DNA of 64,000 nucleotides from NCBI GenBank assembly GCA_025998955.1, contig AP024676.1:4264001-4328000 (forward strand), written 5' to 3'. Positions 63,941 to 64,000 of this stretch are shown piece after piece. Below the pieces are notes generated by a model. It made no database searches. It saw nothing but the letters and a program-made list of their open reading frames with translations, and had not been told where the DNA came from. Origin of the DNA: Candidatus Roseilinea sp. (GTDB taxonomy: Bacteria > Chloroflexota > Anaerolineae > J036 > Brachytrichaceae). A program made the position numbers and the translations under genes. Position 1 is the stretch's first letter. Each line of letters starts with the position of its first letter.

Positions 63941-64000
63941 ATGAGCAAGCGCAACAAGATCGTCATCCATCCGCGCGAGGTCTTAGAAGGCGCCCCGATG
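63941..64000 (+). CDS. Start of a plus-strand gene, cut by the window end
   Basis: ATG followed by 19 open codons (MSKRNKIVIHPREVLEGAPM) to the end of the window. The basic start and the -10 box upstream suggest a real gene; too little is seen to name it. Confidence 0.4.
   Translation, partial: MSKRNKIVIHPREVLEGAPM

Overview
This 64 kb window is a GC-rich (about 60%) bacterial chromosome segment, most likely from a member of the Chloroflexota (Anaerolineae or Chloroflexia type). That placement is an inference. It rests on GC-rich codon use with many GTG starts, on the makeup of the gene set (an FMN-riboswitch ABC transporter of the RibXY type known from Chloroflexus, DUF2723 and BY-kinase exopolysaccharide genes), and on dispersed short tandem-word arrays between genes. 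No ribosomal marker is present to fix the taxonomy. About 50 protein genes, one tRNA, one riboswitch and one complete insertion sequence can be supported.

Layout. Positions 1-4.4 kb hold exopolysaccharide genes (sugar-phosphate transferase, sugar nucleotidyltransferase, Wzz/BY-kinase). 4.5-8.4 kb is a polyamine/GABA-type catabolic block (YdcS-like binding lipoprotein, aminobutyraldehyde-type dehydrogenase, DHDPS-family aldolase). 8.8-11.05 kb is a moaA-moaC-moaD-moaE molybdopterin operon. 11.1-20 kb is a second polysaccharide cluster (GT-C-like membrane protein, three GT4 glycosyltransferases, flippase, pyruvyl transferase, TylF-like methyltransferase), followed by a secreted four-repeat protein, a lipoprotein and rfbC. 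22.9-26.3 kb carries a Rieske ferredoxin, then an FMN riboswitch and a three-gene ABC transporter (predicted riboflavin uptake). 26.3-37.8 kb is mixed: diadenylate cyclase, a phosphatase-fold membrane protein, xseA, a DUF2723 membrane glycosyltransferase with a GT4, an XRE regulator, an SDR epimerase, a methyltransferase and CopD.

38.0-44.0 kb is the most unusual part. It is visibly lower in GC than its surroundings and encodes, on the minus strand, a LuxR regulator, MauE, MauD, a cysteine-rich methylamine-dehydrogenase-type light chain with both TTQ tryptophans, a small membrane protein, a MauF/CcdA-like membrane protein and a MauB-like beta-propeller. It is a tryptophan-tryptophylquinone (TTQ) amine dehydrogenase locus. 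It is damaged twice: a 915-bp IS5-type element sits in the mauF-like gene and an in-frame TGA interrupts mauE.

44.2-56.6 kb holds housekeeping and transport genes (Gfo/Idh oxidoreductase, SelB, Hsp20, Tgt, an ArsP/YraQ-type permease, tRNA-Leu(CAA), a LeuC-like dehydratase, an MFS transporter, a dolichyl-phosphate-type GT2, FabF and RNase III). 56.6-63.8 kb is a minus-strand sugar/sugar-acid catabolic operon (enolase-superfamily enzyme, ABC binding protein and two permeases, zinc dehydrogenase, aldehyde dehydrogenase) with a LacI-type palindrome upstream of the binding-protein gene. A plus-strand gene begins at 63,941 and runs off the window.
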